64,000 nucleotides of DNA from Kocuria rhizophila DC2201 (GTDB lineage: Bacteria > Actinomycetota > Actinomycetes > Actinomycetales > Micrococcaceae), in the NCBI RefSeq assembly GCF_000010285.1, contig NC_010617.1:62001-126000 (forward strand), given 5' to 3'. Shown one piece after another: positions 32,439 to 41,281 of this stretch. Each line of letters opens with the position of its first letter. The stretch's first letter is position 1. The notes under the pieces are model-generated. The model was not told the origin of the DNA and made no database searches. It worked only from the letters and a program-made list of their open reading frames with translations. Position numbers and translations under genes: made by a program.

Positions 32439-33940
32439 GCGAGGCCGTGGACACCACCGGGGGCAAGGGCCTGAGCTCCGGGTCGGTCGGGCTGCTGGGC
32501 GCCGTGGTGATCGGGATGTCCTGCATCGCGCCCGCCTACACGCTCTCCGGGGCCCTCGGTCCCACTGCGGCGGCCGTGGGCACGCACCTGCCCGCGATCT
32601 TCCTGGTCGGGTTCCTGCCCATGCTGCTCGTGGCCGTGGGCTACCGGCAGCTCAACCGCGCCATGCCGGACTCCGGCACCACCTTCACCTGGACCTCCAA
32701 GGCCTTTGGCCCGTGGCTCGGGTGGATGGGTGGCTGGGGTCTGCTGGCGGCCACCATCCTGGTGCTCTCCAACCTCGCGGGCATCGCGGTGGAGTTCTTC
32801 TACCTCCTGCTGGCGCAGGTCACGGGCAGACCCGAACTCGGGGACCTCGCGGACAACGTGGTGGTCAACGTGGCCACGTGCCTGGTGTTCATGGCGCTCG
32901 CCTGCTGGATCTCCTACCGGGGGATGGAGACCACCAAAAAGGTGCAGTACGTCCTCGTGGCGTTCCAGCTGGTCGTGCTGGTGTGGTTCTCCGTGGCCGC
33001 GCTGGTCCACGTGGCCAACGGGACGGCGGAGAGCGGGATCCACATCGACGCCGAGTGGTTCAACCCCCTGGGCGTGGGCTCCTTCTCGGCGTTCGCCGCC
33101 GGGGTGTCCCTCTCGGTGTTCATCTACTGGGGCTGGGACGTGGTGCTCACCATCAACGAGGAGACCGAGGGGTCCTCCACCACCCCCGGCCGCGCGGCAC
33201 TGGCCACCATCTTCTCCATCGTGGTGCTCTACCTGCTGATCGGCGTCTCCGTGGTGAGCTTCGCCGGGCTCGGGGACACCGGGGTGGGTCTGACCAACCC
33301 CGACATCCAGGAGAACGTGTTCGCGGCACTCGCCGGGCCCGTCATGGGCCCCGCCGCGATCCTGCTGTCCCTCGCGGTGCTGTCCTCCTCCGCGGCGTCC
33401 CTGCAGTCCACGTTCGTCTCACCCGCGAGGACGCTGCTGGCGATGGGGTACTACGGTGCCCTGCCCCGGCAGTTCGCCAAGGTCACCCCGCGGTTCCAGT
33501 CACCCGGTTTCGCCACGGTGGCCGCGGCGGTGGTGTCCTCGGTGTTCTACACGTTCATGCGCATCGTCAGCGAGGACGTCCTGTGGGACACCATCACCGC
33601 GCTGGGGATGATGGTCTGCTTCTACTACGGCGTCACCGCCCTCGCGTGCGTCTGGTACTTCCGGCGGTCGTGGTTCCGCTCCGTCAAGAGCTGCCTGGTG
33701 AACCTGGTGGCGCCCCTGGTGGGCGGTCTGCTGCTGCTCGTGTTCTTCGTGCAGACCTCCGTGGACTCCATGGACCCCTCCTACGGCTCCGGGTCGCAGA
33801 TCGGCGGGGTGGGTCTCGTGTTCATCCTGGGGGCGGGCATCCTGGCGCTCGGCCTGGTGGTCATGGTGATCCAGAGGCTCCGGAGCCCCTCCTTCTTCCA
33901 GCAGCGGTTCGAGACCACGGAGCTGCCGGTCGTGGACTGA
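32435..33940 (+). CDS. APC superfamily permease, probable putrescine importer
   Basis: The 501-residue integral membrane protein has 12 predicted helices and the APC start GSVGLLGAVVIGMSCIAPAYTLSGALG, plus FIYWGWDVVLTINEETEGSS in the TM6 region and SSSAASLQSTFVSPARTLLAMG in TM8. Being the third gene of the putrescine oxidase operon, with a 4-base overlap, it most likely imports putrescine or a related diamine; specificity cannot be read directly. It ends 27 bases from a convergent TetR gene, with no clear terminator between. Confidence 0.88.
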   Translation: MSEAVDTTGGKGLSSGSVGLLGAVVIGMSCIAPAYTLSGALGPTAAAVGTHLPAIFLVGFLPMLLVAVGYRQLNRAMPDSGTTFTWTSKAFGPWLGWMGGWGLLAATILVLSNLAGIAVEFFYLLLAQVTGRPELGDLADNVVVNVATCLVFMALACWISYRGMETTKKVQYVLVAFQLVVLVWFSVAALVHVANGTAESGIHIDAEWFNPLGVGSFSAFAAGVSLSVFIYWGWDVVLTINEETEGSSTTPGRAALATIFSIVVLYLLIGVSVVSFAGLGDTGVGLTNPDIQENVFAALAGPVMGPAAILLSLAVLSSSAASLQSTFVSPARTLLAMGYYGALPRQFAKVTPRFQSPGFATVAAAVVSSVFYTFMRIVSEDVLWDTITALGMMVCFYYGVTALACVWYFRRSWFRSVKSCLVNLVAPLVGGLLLLVFFVQTSVDSMDPSYGSGSQIGGVGLVFILGAGILALGLVVMVIQRLRSPSFFQQRFETTELPVVD

Positions 33941-33967
33941 GGTGCTCCCGCACGGTGGGGGGCGGGT

Positions 33968-34504
33968 CTACGTGTCGCGCCTGCCCTCCACCAGCTTCGT
34001 GAAGGCGTCCAGGTCATCGGGGCTGATGAAGCGGTCCCCGTGCTCGTCCGAGATGTCGTTGTGGTAGCTCACGCCGTCACCGGCCAGGATGGCCAGGCGC
34101 GCGAGGAGCGGGTGCCCCAGGTGGGCCACCATGACGTCGAACCACCGGTCCCGCGCCCAGCGCAGCACGGCTCCGGCGTCGGTGCTGCCGGAGTGGGCGA
34201 GTCTGGTGGCGGCGACCACCATCCGTTCCAGCTCCGACTCGGAGTCGAGGGACGTGGCCAGGTAGTAGTGCACCGCACCCTCCGGGGCATCGCGCATGCT
34301 CACGACGTCGCGCTCCACCAGGTCTCGCAGCCGCGCCAGCAGAGCCGCGTCCAGGCCGGCGCGGGAGCCGAAGTGGTGCAGCAGTCCCGCCTTGGAGAGC
34401 CCGCACCGGCGGGCCACGGCCTCGATGGTGGCCTGCCGGACCCCCGACTCCACCAGGATCTGCACGTAGGTGTCGAGGATCCGGTCCGGCTGCTCGTGCC
34501 GCAC
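33968..34504 (-). CDS. TetR family regulator of the second APC permease
   Basis: The 178-residue protein has an HTH at about residues 8-52 (ILDTYVQILVESGVRQATIE and VARRCGLSKAGLLHHFGSR) and a short ligand domain. It lies downstream of an APC permease gene on the same strand, 153 bases after its stop, an arrangement often found for autoregulated permease-regulator pairs. A candidate operator is the CCAAC-CA-GTTGG dyad upstream of the permease. The 153-base gap between them holds no further gene. Confidence 0.82.
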   Translation of the reverse strand: MRHEQPDRILDTYVQILVESGVRQATIEAVARRCGLSKAGLLHHFGSRAGLDAALLARLRDLVERDVVSMRDAPEGAVHYYLATSLDSESELERMVVAATRLAHSGSTDAGAVLRWARDRWFDVMVAHLGHPLLARLAILAGDGVSYHNDISDEHGDRFISPDDLDAFTKLVEGRRDT

Positions 34505-34657
34505 GGTCAGCTCACCCCGCCGGGGCGCCGGGTGGGGGTTCCGGGTGCGGAGCGGCGGACGGCGGCCCGGGTAGCTGCCGGACCGGCGCAGCCGGTGGGG
34601 ACGTGGACGAGCATGGGGTTCTCCTCGGTGGGGGGTGGGGGTTGCAGCGGCGGGGTC

Positions 34658-36157
34658 TCAGGGGGTCTCCGGCACCAGCACCTCCGTGTCCCGGTTCAGG
34701 GTGCGACCCTCGAAGTAGGGGCGGGCCTCGGCGAAGCGCATCCACACGAACATGACCACCAGCCCGAGGGCCAGGGAGCCGACGCCCATCACGAAGGTGC
34801 CCGAGGTACCGAGCAGCGTGGTGGTTCCGTAGTCCGGGTCGAACATGTTGATGGCGGAGTACACGAACACCGCGGTCATCATCAACCCTCCCAGAAGCGG
34901 CATGACCAGCCGGAAGACGACGTTGCGTGCGGAGTCGAACAGGTGCTTGCGGAAGTAGAGGATGCAGGCCAGCGAGGTCAGCGCGTAGTACATGGCCACC
35001 GCGAGGGACGTGGACTCGATCGTGTCGGCCAGGATGTCCCCGCTGAGGATGGTCATCCCCACGTAGAAGGCCGCGGAGACCACGCCCATGAAGATCGTGG
35101 AGAAGCCGGGCGTCTGGTACTTGGGATTGATGTGGGCGAACCGCCGGGGGAGGGCCTTGTAGATGCCCATGGCGAAGGTGGCGCGGGCCTGGGGGAGGAT
35201 GGTGGTCTGGCACGTGGAGAGTGCGGATACGAAGATCGCGAAGACCAGCACCCACCCGTAGGACCCCAGGGTGTCCTCGCGGAGGGAGAAGAAGACGTCC
35301 TCCGCGCCGTCCGGGTTGGCCAGTCCCTTGCCCTCGGTGCCCACCCCGGCGTACATCATGGCCAGCGCGGTCATCCCCACGTAGGTGACCAGCAGGCACA
35401 CCGTGGACAGCAGGGCGGCGAGTCCCGGCGTGGTGCGGGGATTCTTGGTCTCCTCCGCGAGCGAGAGGCACGTGTCCCAGCCCCAGTACATGAAGATGGC
35501 CAGCAGGACCGCCTGCATGAAGCCCACGGGGTTGTCCGCGGCGAACGGGTTGAACCACTCCCACGAGAAGTCGAGGGCGTGGCGGTCGTCGCTGATCGCG
35601 AGCCACAGCCCGATGCAGAACGCGATGATCGCCATGTACTGCAGCGCCATCAGGGCGTACTGGGCCTTGGCGCCCGCCTCCACCGCGCGGAACGAGACCC
35701 AGGTCATCACCGCGATGATCACGGCCCCCAGGGAGGTCACGATCACGGGTGAGTCCGCGAGGGTCTCCCCTCCCACGAGCAGCAGCAGGTAGCGGGAGGC
35801 CACCTGCGTCTGGCTGGACATGACGATGACCCCGGAGACGAACGCACCCCATCCGGCGAACCAGCCCGTGCGGGGGCCCAGCGCCTTGGCCGCCCAGGTG
35901 AAGGCCGTGCCGGCGTCGGGCACCGCGGTGTTGAGCTCCCGGTACGCGAACGCGGTGAGGCACATGGGCACGAACGCCACAATCAGGGCGATGGGGGCCT
36001 GGGCGCCCACGGCCATCACGACGAAGCCGAGGGTGGCCGCGAGCGAGTACAGCGGTGCCGTGGAGCCGAGTCCGATCACCGTGGACGGCAGGAGTCCGAG
36101 CTTTCCGGCCGCCAGGCCCTTGCCGGTCACACCGTGATCCGGGGCGGAAGGTGTCAT
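34658..36157 (-). CDS. APC superfamily amino acid/polyamine permease
   Basis: The 499-residue protein has 12 hydrophobic segments and APC motifs GKLGLLPSTVIGLGSTAPLYSLA, FMYWGWDTCLSLAEETKNPRT and SALSTCQTTILPQARATFAMG. It is clearly related to the putrescine-operon permease at 32435-33940 but diverged. Placement between polyamine operons suggests an amine substrate; this is inference. ATG 36157 is preferred to a GTG-type start 42 bases earlier because GAGAGGA precedes it and homology begins after it. The promoter region faces the S4-domain gene. Confidence 0.87.
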   Translation of the reverse strand: MTPSAPDHGVTGKGLAAGKLGLLPSTVIGLGSTAPLYSLAATLGFVVMAVGAQAPIALIVAFVPMCLTAFAYRELNTAVPDAGTAFTWAAKALGPRTGWFAGWGAFVSGVIVMSSQTQVASRYLLLLVGGETLADSPVIVTSLGAVIIAVMTWVSFRAVEAGAKAQYALMALQYMAIIAFCIGLWLAISDDRHALDFSWEWFNPFAADNPVGFMQAVLLAIFMYWGWDTCLSLAEETKNPRTTPGLAALLSTVCLLVTYVGMTALAMMYAGVGTEGKGLANPDGAEDVFFSLREDTLGSYGWVLVFAIFVSALSTCQTTILPQARATFAMGIYKALPRRFAHINPKYQTPGFSTIFMGVVSAAFYVGMTILSGDILADTIESTSLAVAMYYALTSLACILYFRKHLFDSARNVVFRLVMPLLGGLMMTAVFVYSAINMFDPDYGTTTLLGTSGTFVMGVGSLALGLVVMFVWMRFAEARPYFEGRTLNRDTEVLVPETP

Positions 36158-36195
36158 GGAACCCACGTCCTCTCCGGGGAGGTGCGGGTCACCTC

Positions 36196-36207
36196 CCAAC
36201 CAGTTGG
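36196..36207 (-). promoter_or_regulatory. Candidate operator upstream of the second APC permease
   Basis: CCAAC-CA-GTTGG forms a 5+2+5 dyad 39 bases upstream of the permease start. Short palindromes of this type are common TetR operators, and a TetR gene follows the permease. Support is positional only. Confidence 0.45.
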
Positions 36208-36322
36208 TAGGCTCACGGTATGAGGTGGATCACATGCGGTCAAGGGGCTCGCGCTGACGTCTCGCGCACCGAGAACGAGGCCGGACCGGGGCGTTGTCCC
36301 CCCGCGGAGTACCGTGGGATCC

Positions 36323-36700
36323 ATGCCCACCAGTGATCCCGCGAGCGTGCGGCTGGACGTGTGGCTGTGGTCCGTCCGGCTGTTCAAGACCCGTTCCTCC
36401 GCCACCCAGGGCTGCCGTGCCGGGCACGTGCGGCTCAACGGCGCCCCCGTGAAGGCCGCCCAGCCGGTGCGCGTGGGGGACCGGGTGAGCGTGAAGCGCC
36501 CGGGGTGGCAGCAGGAGTTCGAGGTCACCCGGCTGATCGTCAAGCGTGTGGGCGCTCCGGTGGCCGTGAAGTGCTACGTGGACCACTCCCCGCCGCGCCC
36601 CGCGGAACTCAGTGTGCCGGTGGCTCGCCGGGACCGGGGTGCGGGCCGGCCCACCAAGAAGGACCGCCGGGATCTGGAGCGGCTCCAAGGGAAACGCTGA
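36323..36700 (+). CDS. S4-domain RNA-binding protein (HslR/ribosome-associated heat shock protein 15 type)
   Basis: The 125-residue protein has an N-terminal S4 domain (about residues 10-60: VRLDVWLWSVRLFKTRSSAT, GHVRLNGAPVKAAQPVRVGDRV) and a basic C-terminal tail, the HslR layout. Homologues bind stalled 50S subunits carrying peptidyl-tRNA. ATG 36323 begins close to the domain. It is the last gene with typical high-GC codon use before the lower-GC amine cluster starts; the GntR gene on the other strand ends 28 bases away. Confidence 0.85.
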   Translation: MPTSDPASVRLDVWLWSVRLFKTRSSATQGCRAGHVRLNGAPVKAAQPVRVGDRVSVKRPGWQQEFEVTRLIVKRVGAPVAVKCYVDHSPPRPAELSVPVARRDRGAGRPTKKDRRDLERLQGKR

Positions 36701-36728
36701 CTCGGACTGGGTATCGAGTGATGCGTGC

Positions 36729-37439
36729 TCACGGCATGAACCCTCGAAGAAGGGAGGCCGTCCCTTCAAGGTGGTCCGCCATTAGGGTGCGAGCCCGACG
36801 CGAGTCTCCTTGGAGGATGGACTCGGTAAGTGCCACGTGCTGCTGATTCGAGTGGGTCAGGTTGGTCCCCAGAAGGGGGATCTGGTCCAGTAGAGCGCTG
36901 ACCCGTGCCCGTGCATCGGTTACGGCCGCGACGAGAGACGGGCAATCGCTGAGTTCCGCCACAGCAATGTGGAACCGGGCGTCCCGGGTTCGATACGTGG
37001 TCTCGTCTGCTTCAAGTACGTCGGCAAGACACGCTTGCAGATGCTGTCGGGCCGGGGCTGACAAGCTGGACTTCGCTGCCAGCTCTGCGGCGCCTGGCTC
37101 GACGACCGACCGGAAGATCAAAGCGTCTTGACACAATTCTGGGTTCAGGGGCTCGCCCGACTCAGCCGGTGCCGCAGGGCTGCCCAAGATGTATGTGCCG
37201 CCATAGCGGCCGCGTCGCACATCGATGAATCCAGCCCGCTGAAGCTCAGCCAGGGCATCCCGCAGGGTGGCACGGGAAACTCCGAGATGAGCCGCGAGTT
37301 CCCGCTCGGGGGGCAACTTCTCTCCCCTGGGGAAGAGGCCAACCTTGATGGCCTGAAGTAGATGCTCAATGGTCTCTTCGAACGCGTTCCCCGAGCGCAC
37401 AGGTCGCAGGACTGCGTATGGATGCCCGAATTCCACCAC
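36729..37439 (-). CDS. GntR/FadR family regulator of the gamma-glutamyl amine cluster
   Basis: The 236-residue regulator has a winged HTH at about residues 20-85 (FPRGEKLPPERELAAHLGVS and RATLRDALAEL) and a helical FCD effector domain containing a metal/ligand pattern (EPGAAELAAK, HIAVAELSDCPSL, HVALTESILQGD). GTG 37439 is chosen because GGAGAGGAGA lies five bases upstream; a start 126 bases earlier would cross low-complexity sequence. It is divergent from the permease gene, with a GGACTG-AAAA-CAGTCC dyad between. It probably represses the downstream operon until the amine or its glutamyl derivative appears. Confidence 0.87.
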   Translation of the reverse strand: MVEFGHPYAVLRPVRSGNAFEETIEHLLQAIKVGLFPRGEKLPPERELAAHLGVSRATLRDALAELQRAGFIDVRRGRYGGTYILGSPAAPAESGEPLNPELCQDALIFRSVVEPGAAELAAKSSLSAPARQHLQACLADVLEADETTYRTRDARFHIAVAELSDCPSLVAAVTDARARVSALLDQIPLLGTNLTHSNQQHVALTESILQGDSRRARTLMADHLEGTASLLRGFMP

Positions 37440-37537
37440 GGTTCTCCTCTCCGGGGGCTGAGGTGGGATCCACCCTACGAGAGAGCCCGGTGCAGGGGGT
37501 GGTGCAGGAGTCGCGTCGCCCGGAGCATCCTCATCTC

Positions 37538-37597
37538 TTGACGCCCCTGGTGTGAGCTGAAACACTTCTCGAGAACGCTATGGACTGAAAACAGTCC
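37538..37597 (+). promoter_or_regulatory. Promoter and GntR-type operator of the amine cluster
   Basis: TTGACG at 37538-37543 resembles a -35 box, and a weak -10 (AACACT) follows 17 bases later. A perfect 6+4+6 dyad GGACTG-AAAA-CAGTCC at 37582-37597 lies just downstream, where a bound repressor would block initiation, 46 bases before the permease ATG. Dyad strong, promoter boxes weak. Confidence 0.55.
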
Positions 37598-37643
37598 TTT
37601 GCACCCTTGATCTGCGGGGTTCTAGTCCTGAAGGCGGGATTTT

Positions 37644-39077
37644 ATGCAGGAATACCAGACCACAAGGCACGTTGCTGGATCCGAGTACATGGAGCACCGT
37701 CGGCTGAAGGCTGGCGCCGCTGGGTGGGTTCTCCTGGCCGGGCTCGGGGTCTCTTATGTGATCTCTGGGGATTTTGCAGGCTGGAACATCGGTCTTGGCG
37801 AGGGTGGGTGGGGTGGGCTTCTCATTGCTTTTGCCCTCATGGGGCTGATGTACACCTGCATGGTCTTTGGTCTTGCCGAGTTGTCATCCACCTTGCCCAC
37901 GGCAGGCGCGGGGTACGGGTTCGCTCGCCGGGCGCTGGGCCCCCTTGGCGGCTTCGCCACCGGCACTGCAGTTCTGATCGAATACGCAGTCGCTCCCGCA
38001 GCGATTGCCACTTTCATTGGCGGGTACATCGAGGCCCTGGGTCTCTTCGGGCTCACCAACTCCTGGCCTGTGTACCTGGTGACCTACTTGGTGTTCATGG
38101 GTATTCACATGTACGGAGTGGGTGAAGCGCTGAAACTGATGTTCGGCATCACCGCCATCGCGGTACTGGCCCTTGGCGTGACCGTCGTGGCACTCCTGCC
38201 GCACTTTGATGTGTCGAATCTCTTCGACGTAGTGCCCGACGGGTCGGCGGGATCGAGTGCTTTCATGCCCATGGGGTACGCCGGCGTCATGTCAGCTCTG
38301 GTGTACGGGATCTGGTTCTTCCTTGCCGTGGAGGGCGTCCCGCTCGCGGCAGAGGAGACCACTGACCCCAAGCGAGACATGCCCCGGGGCATCATCGTGG
38401 CGATGCTTTTCCTGCTGGTCAGCGGAGCACTGATGCTGGTTTTGGTGCCCGGAGCCGCTGGCTCCCTGTCGATGAGCACCTCGGACAACCCTCTGCCGGA
38501 GGCAATCCGTGCAGTGGACGGCCAGGACAGCATCATGGCAAGCGTGGTTAACTACGCCGGGCTGGCTGGGCTGGTGGCCAGCTTCTTCTCCATCATGTAT
38601 GCGTACTCCCGTCAGCTGTTCGCACTGTCTCGAGCTGGTTATCTGCCCCGCTTCCTCTCTCTGACCGGCAAGCAGCGGACCCCCTGGGTCGCGCTCTTGG
38701 TGCCGGGCACGATCGGGTTCATCCTCGCCGCAGTCACGAAGGACGGAGGACTCCTGATCAATATTGCCGTGTTCGGTGCCACCGTCTCTTACGTCCTGCT
38801 GAACCTGTCTCACATCGTTCTGCGATTGCGCGAGCCGGAGCTTCCCAGGGGATACCGCACTCCCGGTGGGGTGGTCACCACGGGTATCGCCATGGTGCTG
38901 GCGATCGTGGCGGTGGTGGCGACCTTCCTGGTTGACGTGCTGGCTGCGTCCATCACCGCGGGGGTGTTCCTGGTGTTCCTGGCCTACTTCTGGTTCTACA
39001 GCAGGCACCATCTCGTGGCGAATGCCCCTGAGGAGGAGTTTGCCCTGGTGGAGGGCGCCGAAACCGACCTCCAGTGA
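37644..39077 (+). CDS. APC permease, ethanolamine permease (Eat) type
   Basis: The 477-residue protein has 12 hydrophobic segments. The opening LKAGAAGWVLLAGLGVSYVI and SGDFAGWNIGLGEGGWGGLL, and later FFLAVEGVPLAAEETTDPKRDMPRG and FFSIMYAYSRQLFALSRAGYLP, are those of the ethanolamine transporter branch of the APC family. It is the first gene of the plus-strand operon and should import the amine handled by the downstream enzymes. Codon use is less GC-biased than in the flanking chromosome, as in the rest of this cluster. Confidence 0.87.
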   Translation: MQEYQTTRHVAGSEYMEHRRLKAGAAGWVLLAGLGVSYVISGDFAGWNIGLGEGGWGGLLIAFALMGLMYTCMVFGLAELSSTLPTAGAGYGFARRALGPLGGFATGTAVLIEYAVAPAAIATFIGGYIEALGLFGLTNSWPVYLVTYLVFMGIHMYGVGEALKLMFGITAIAVLALGVTVVALLPHFDVSNLFDVVPDGSAGSSAFMPMGYAGVMSALVYGIWFFLAVEGVPLAAEETTDPKRDMPRGIIVAMLFLLVSGALMLVLVPGAAGSLSMSTSDNPLPEAIRAVDGQDSIMASVVNYAGLAGLVASFFSIMYAYSRQLFALSRAGYLPRFLSLTGKQRTPWVALLVPGTIGFILAAVTKDGGLLINIAVFGATVSYVLLNLSHIVLRLREPELPRGYRTPGGVVTTGIAMVLAIVAVVATFLVDVLAASITAGVFLVFLAYFWFYSRHHLVANAPEEEFALVEGAETDLQ

Positions 39078-39125
39078 ATTCACATCGACCGCCCAATCAT
39101 GGACATGGACCTAGGAATGGACGAC

Positions 39126-40508
39126 ATGAACGCATCAGCAAAACACCCCCGCAACGACCGCATGCTCACCGTGGACCAGCTGCGGCAGAGGGTCCTGGAC
39201 CAGGAGATCGACACAGTGGTGCTGGCCTTCACCGACATGCAGGGAAGACTCCAGGGCAAGCTCAACCATGCGCAATTCTTTCTGGATGCGATCTTGGACG
39301 AGGGGGCCGAGGGGTGCAACTACCTTCTGGCAGTGGACACCGAGATGAACACCCCGGCGGGTTACGCCATCAGCAGCTGGGAAGCTGGGTACGGGGACAT
39401 GAGCTTCGACATGGATCTGGACACGATCCGTCTGATGCCCCACAACCCTGGTCAGGTCATGATCCAGTGCGATCTGGTCGGACACGATGGACAGCCCATT
39501 CCGATGTCCCCGCGCGCCATGCTGCGCCGCCAACTGGAGCGCGCCAAGGACATGGGGTTCACCATGATGACGGGGACAGAACTCGAGTTCTGCGTCTACA
39601 ACACCAGCTACGAGGACGCCTGGGACTCCGACTACCGAAATCTTGAACCGGCCAACAAGTACAACGTTGACTACAACCTCCTCGGATCCCAGCGTGTGGA
39701 GCCGCTGCTGCGCGAGATCCGCAATGCTATGTACGCGGCCGGGATGACGGTGGAGAACGCAAAGGGTGAATGCAATTTCGGTCAGCACGAGATCGCCTTC
39801 CGCTTCGACGACGGAATGGTCACCGCGGACAACCACGTGGTGTACAAGCTTTCCTCCAAGCAGATCGCGCATCAGCAGGGCAAATCGATCACGTTCATGG
39901 CCAAGCCCAATGACAGGGAGGGCAGTTCCTGTCACATTCACATGTCATTGCGTGGACTGGACGGTGAAATGGTCTTCTGGGACAGGGAGACGGGCACACG
40001 AACTGCCGTGTACGAGCAGTTCATTGCGGGCGTGCTCAAGGGAATGCGAGAGCTTGCTATCTTCTACGCACCGAACATCAACTCCTACAAGAGGTTCGTC
40101 AGGGGCAGCTTCGCTCCCACTGCAGTCGCCTGGGGAGTGGACAACCGTTCCTGTGCCGTACGCCTGGTGGGCAGCGGGTCGTCTGCTCGCATGGAGAACC
40201 GGCTGCCCGGAGGCGATGTGAACCCGTACCTGGCCCTCTCCGCCATGCTGGCCTCAGGTCTCTACGGGATCGAGAACAAGCTTGAGCTGGAACCCATGAT
40301 GGAAGGCAATGCCTACGAGTCAGATGCGCCGGTGGTTCCTTCCACCATGCGCGAGGCCCGGAACTTGCTGGAAAGTTCAACACTCGCCCGAGAACTGTTC
40401 GGATCGGACGTGGTGGACCACTACGTCCACTACGCCGACGTGGAGCTGGCAGCTTTTGATTCGGCAATCACCGATTGGGAACTGCGCCGTGGTTTCGAGA
40501 GGCTCTGA
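39126..40508 (+). CDS. Glutamine synthetase-like gamma-glutamyl amine ligase
   Basis: The 460-residue protein has the GS catalytic fold: metal site TGTELEFCVYN, CNFGQHEIAFRF, ATP/glutamate site GSSCHIHMSLRGLDG, and RLVGSGSSARMENRLPGGDVNPYLALSAML. GS-like enzymes in this context (PuuA, GlnA3, GlnA4, IpuC) join glutamate to putrescine, polyamines, ethanolamine or isopropylamine using ATP. The adenylylation site of housekeeping GlnA is absent. ATG 39126 with AGGA upstream is favoured; an ATG 27 bases earlier lacks a site. It lies 48 bases after the permease and immediately before a PuuD-like hydrolase. Confidence 0.9.
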   Translation: MNASAKHPRNDRMLTVDQLRQRVLDQEIDTVVLAFTDMQGRLQGKLNHAQFFLDAILDEGAEGCNYLLAVDTEMNTPAGYAISSWEAGYGDMSFDMDLDTIRLMPHNPGQVMIQCDLVGHDGQPIPMSPRAMLRRQLERAKDMGFTMMTGTELEFCVYNTSYEDAWDSDYRNLEPANKYNVDYNLLGSQRVEPLLREIRNAMYAAGMTVENAKGECNFGQHEIAFRFDDGMVTADNHVVYKLSSKQIAHQQGKSITFMAKPNDREGSSCHIHMSLRGLDGEMVFWDRETGTRTAVYEQFIAGVLKGMRELAIFYAPNINSYKRFVRGSFAPTAVAWGVDNRSCAVRLVGSGSSARMENRLPGGDVNPYLALSAMLASGLYGIENKLELEPMMEGNAYESDAPVVPSTMREARNLLESSTLARELFGSDVVDHYVHYADVELAAFDSAITDWELRRGFERL

Positions 40509-40509
40509 T

Positions 40510-41250
40510 ATGACTGAGCCGAATAACGGGGCGCGACCTCGGATCGCCCTCACCACCTATTACCAGGAGGGCTCCTGGGGGGTGTGGCACGCCACAGCGG
40601 CCATCGTCCCCGGAGCCTACGTGGAAGGTGTTGCTAGGGCGGGCGGCACCCCAGTGCTGCTCCCGCCCCTGGGCACTGACCCGACCGTACTGGAGATGGT
40701 TGACGGTCTGGTTGTTATCGGCGGGGTGGATGTGGACCCGAAGTTCTACGGGGCGGAGCCCCATGAGCGGACCTCGTCCCAGCCGTCCCGAGATGAGCAT
40801 GACATCGCTCTGACGCGCCGAGCCCTGGAAATGGGGCTGCCCCTGTTTGCCATCTGCCGAGGTGCCCAGATCCTGAATGTAGCTCTCGGCGGGACACTTA
40901 TTCAGCATCTACCGGACGTCAACCCGGCGGCTGCGCAGTATCAACCCGAGCCTGGCAAGTACGGCCGGGTCCAGTTCTTCACGGAACCAGGCAGCCGCTG
41001 CGCGGATTTGCTCGGCGAATCAGCTGAATCCCCCTGCTACCACCATCAAGCTCTGGACAAAATCGCCGACGAGTTGGTGGTCACGGCACGCGCGCAGGAC
41101 GGCACCGTGGAAGCCGTGGAAACTACAGCGGACGCATGGACCTTGGGCGTGCAGTTCCATCCCGAGGAAAACCGGCAGGACGTTCGTCTGTTCGATGGCT
41201 TCGTATCAGCGGCCAGGGAATACGCCCGGCATCGCCACATCGGCCAGTAG
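40510..41250 (+). CDS. Class I glutamine amidotransferase-like hydrolase (PuuD type)
   Basis: The 246-residue protein is a gamma-glutamyl-GABA hydrolase-like peptidase C26: LVVIGGVDVDPKFYGAE, nucleophile Cys in FAICRGAQILNVALGG, and the His-Glu pair in GVQFHPEEN. It should release glutamate from a gamma-glutamyl acid, regenerating the carrier used by the upstream ligase. The ATG begins one base after the ligase stop, so translation is coupled. In the putrescine pathway the product is GABA; with an amino alcohol substrate it would be glycine or alanine. Confidence 0.88.
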   Translation: MTEPNNGARPRIALTTYYQEGSWGVWHATAAIVPGAYVEGVARAGGTPVLLPPLGTDPTVLEMVDGLVVIGGVDVDPKFYGAEPHERTSSQPSRDEHDIALTRRALEMGLPLFAICRGAQILNVALGGTLIQHLPDVNPAAAQYQPEPGKYGRVQFFTEPGSRCADLLGESAESPCYHHQALDKIADELVVTARAQDGTVEAVETTADAWTLGVQFHPEENRQDVRLFDGFVSAAREYARHRHIGQ

Positions 41251-41281
41251 CCCCACAGACCCGAAAGGACCGTCCAGAGAC

